NCBI RefSeq assembly: GCF_045617425.1
Contig: NZ_JAZLIO010000006.1
Coordinates: 124,001 to 188,000 of the forward strand
DNA: 64,000 bases
Direction of reading: 5' to 3'
DNA from: Carnobacterium_B sp045617425
GTDB taxonomy: Bacteria > Bacillota > Bacilli > Lactobacillales > Carnobacteriaceae
This document shows, in pieces, positions 62,869 through 64,000 of the stretch (its first letter is position 1; every line of letters starts with the position of its first letter). Below the pieces are notes generated by a model. The model did not search any database and was not told the DNA's origin. It saw nothing but the letters and a program-made list of their open reading frames with translations. Made by a program: the position numbers and the translations under genes.

Positions 62869-64000
62869 TTAATTTTTAACACTAGCACGACTTAAGTCAA
62901 ACTCTACACCAACTGAATTCAAGATGATTCCTTCAATAGCAGGATTACGGAGTTGCGTTTCGGCTTCTTGGTACAAAGGAATGAAGGCAAAGTCGTCAGT
63001 TATGGCTTTATGAGCTTGTTGGAGAGCTTCCCAACGTTTTTCATCATCATTTGCATTTGTTGTTTTCGCTTGGTCGATCAAAGCATCATAATCGCTATTT
63101 GCATATCCACCTTCGTTATAAGGAGAATCGCTGTATAGCAGGTCCATAAAGTTGATGGCATCCGCGAAGTCAGCACCCCATCCAGTAAGTAAGATATCAA
63201 AATCACGAGTATCAGCTAGTGCAAGACGGTTCTTCTTAGGTACATTACGTAACTCAACAGAGATACCAGGCAAATTGTTTTGAATTTGACCTTGGATGTA
63301 TTGACTGATTTGTTTGCTCTTTTCATCATCGTCTCCAACAAAAGATAGAGAGATACTGTCTACGCCTAATTCAGCTTTGGCTTCTTCCCATAGCTCTTGA
63401 GCACGCTCTGTATCATAAGATAAGAAGGTTCCTGCTTCTTCAGTAAAATCTTCACCAGTAGCTGGATCAGCTACAAAGTCAGCTGGCAAAAATCCGCCGA
63501 TTTCAGTTGAACCATCTGCTAAAACAGTATTCACTAAATCATCTGTATTGATGACTAGTCCTAAAGCTTCTCTTAATTTTTCGTTTTGTAAGTATTCATT
63601 ATCCCAGTTGAATTCCAAGTATGAGGTTCTAGCTTTCTTTTGAACGACAACATTTTCGTCCTCAGCGAATTGCTTAACAATCTCACCGGTTAATTGAGCG
63701 TTATCTGCTTGACCACCTTCAAATAAATTAACAGCAGTACTTGTTTCTTTTACAACTTGAACATTCACAGCGTTTAACGTTACTTCATCAGCAGCATAGT
63801 AATCGTCATTTTTTACTAAGTCCCAAGTTAGTCCCGTGCCATCCCAATTTTCTAATGTGAATGGACCATTAGCGAGCAAGGCTTCACTAGAAGTTCCGTA
63901 ATTATCTCCTTGTTCTTCAACAAAGGCTTCATTTTGAGGGAAGAAAGCCGTAAAAGCTAACAAGAATTCAAAGTAAGGCGTTGGTTGCGTTAAGTTAAAC
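62869..64000 (-). CDS. oppA: Oligopeptide ABC transporter binding protein, OppA-like, 5'-truncated
   Basis: The frame is open to the window edge (residues FNLTQPTPYFEF before the nominal start at 63963), so the N-terminus with lipobox lies beyond. SBP family 5 features: FFPQNEAFVEEQGDNYGTSS, GPFTLENWDGTGLTWDLVKN and EEAKAELGVDSISLSFVGDD. About 377 residues are visible. It closes a transcription unit at the terminator 62803-62855; the permease genes are not in the window. Confidence 0.9.
   Translation of the reverse strand, partial: FNLTQPTPYFEFLLAFTAFFPQNEAFVEEQGDNYGTSSEALLANGPFTLENWDGTGLTWDLVKNDDYYAADEVTLNAVNVQVVKETSTAVNLFEGGQADNAQLTGEIVKQFAEDENVVVQKKARTSYLEFNWDNEYLQNEKLREALGLVINTDDLVNTVLADGSTEIGGFLPADFVADPATGEDFTEEAGTFLSYDTERAQELWEEAKAELGVDSISLSFVGDDDEKSKQISQYIQGQIQNNLPGISVELRNVPKKNRLALADTRDFDILLTGWGADFADAINFMDLLYSDSPYNEGGYANSDYDALIDQAKTTNANDDEKRWEALQQAHKAITDDFAFIPLYQEAETQLRNPAIEGIILNSVGVEFDLSRASVKN

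Overview
The window is low-GC Firmicutes DNA, most likely from a lactic acid bacterium of the Carnobacterium type. Pointers are SD-dependent genes with many TTG/GTG starts, a sufCDSUB operon, a Met T-box transporter, DUF2969 next to rodA, KtrAB, and an LmrCD-type ABC pair. The genus is inferred from gene content and protein flavour only. No rRNA, tRNA, IS element, prophage or CRISPR array was seen. Most of the window reads as ordinary chromosomal core and metabolic DNA. Both ends cut through genes: a KDGP aldolase at the left and an oligopeptide-binding lipoprotein at the right.

Layout. 1-1.8 kb: end of a 2-keto-3-deoxygluconate pathway operon (aldolase, kinase). 1.9-7.2 kb: a small hypothetical gene, ald, DUF2969, YihY, rodA, an Spx/ArsC-like protein and an orphan GcvH-like protein. 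7.2-10.3 kb: promoter, methionine T-box leader and metNIQ. 10.4-14.5 kb: LacI-family regulator divergent from a GH4 6-phospho-beta-glucosidase and a cellobiose-type EIIC. 14.6-17.1 kb: three membrane PH-domain (YdbS/YdbT) genes. 17.2-17.9 kb: class I GATase-like hydrolase. 18.1-23.3 kb: sufCDSUB. 23.6-24.9 kb: DEAD-box helicase. 25.5-28.4 kb: FecBCD-type metal/siderophore ABC importer. 28.5-30 kb: VOC protein and alpha/beta hydrolase. 30-34.6 kb: heterodimeric multidrug-type ABC exporter, divergent from a MerR-family regulator across a textbook MerR promoter with a 19-bp spacer. 34.9-39.9 kb: riboflavin operon ribD-ribE-ribBA-ribH plus a HAD phosphatase, preceded by three complete FMN riboswitches in tandem, each with its own terminator. 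40-46.8 kb: membrane-anchored Asp-box protein, ktrAB, DsbA/FrnE-like protein and DUF2207. 46.9-48.3 kb: GIY-YIG nuclease-like gene paired with a hypoxanthine-DNA-glycosylase-like gene. 48.6-52.8 kb: RDD protein, methyltransferase, polar amino-acid ABC importer and OsmC. 52.9-53.6 kb: MazG-like gene and a 51-bp tandem repeat whose units form hairpins. 53.7-59.4 kb: ugpCAEB-like importer and a metallo-beta-lactamase-fold hydrolase behind 11-bp-spaced PhoP-type repeats. 59.5-62.7 kb: MgtA-type Mg2+ ATPase controlled by an M-box riboswitch, a terminator and, apparently, a 36-codon leader ORF with an acidic/proline N-terminus.

The most notable features are regulatory: the triple FMN riboswitch, the M-box plus acidic leader ORF, the PhoP-like repeats on the ugp/MBL operon, and the MerR and cel operators. 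The best protein-level leads are the HAD gene that may fill the phosphatase gap in riboflavin synthesis, the GIY-YIG/DNA glycosylase pair, and the MBL hydrolase tied to the ugp genes. No whole new multi-gene defence or mobile system was recognised.
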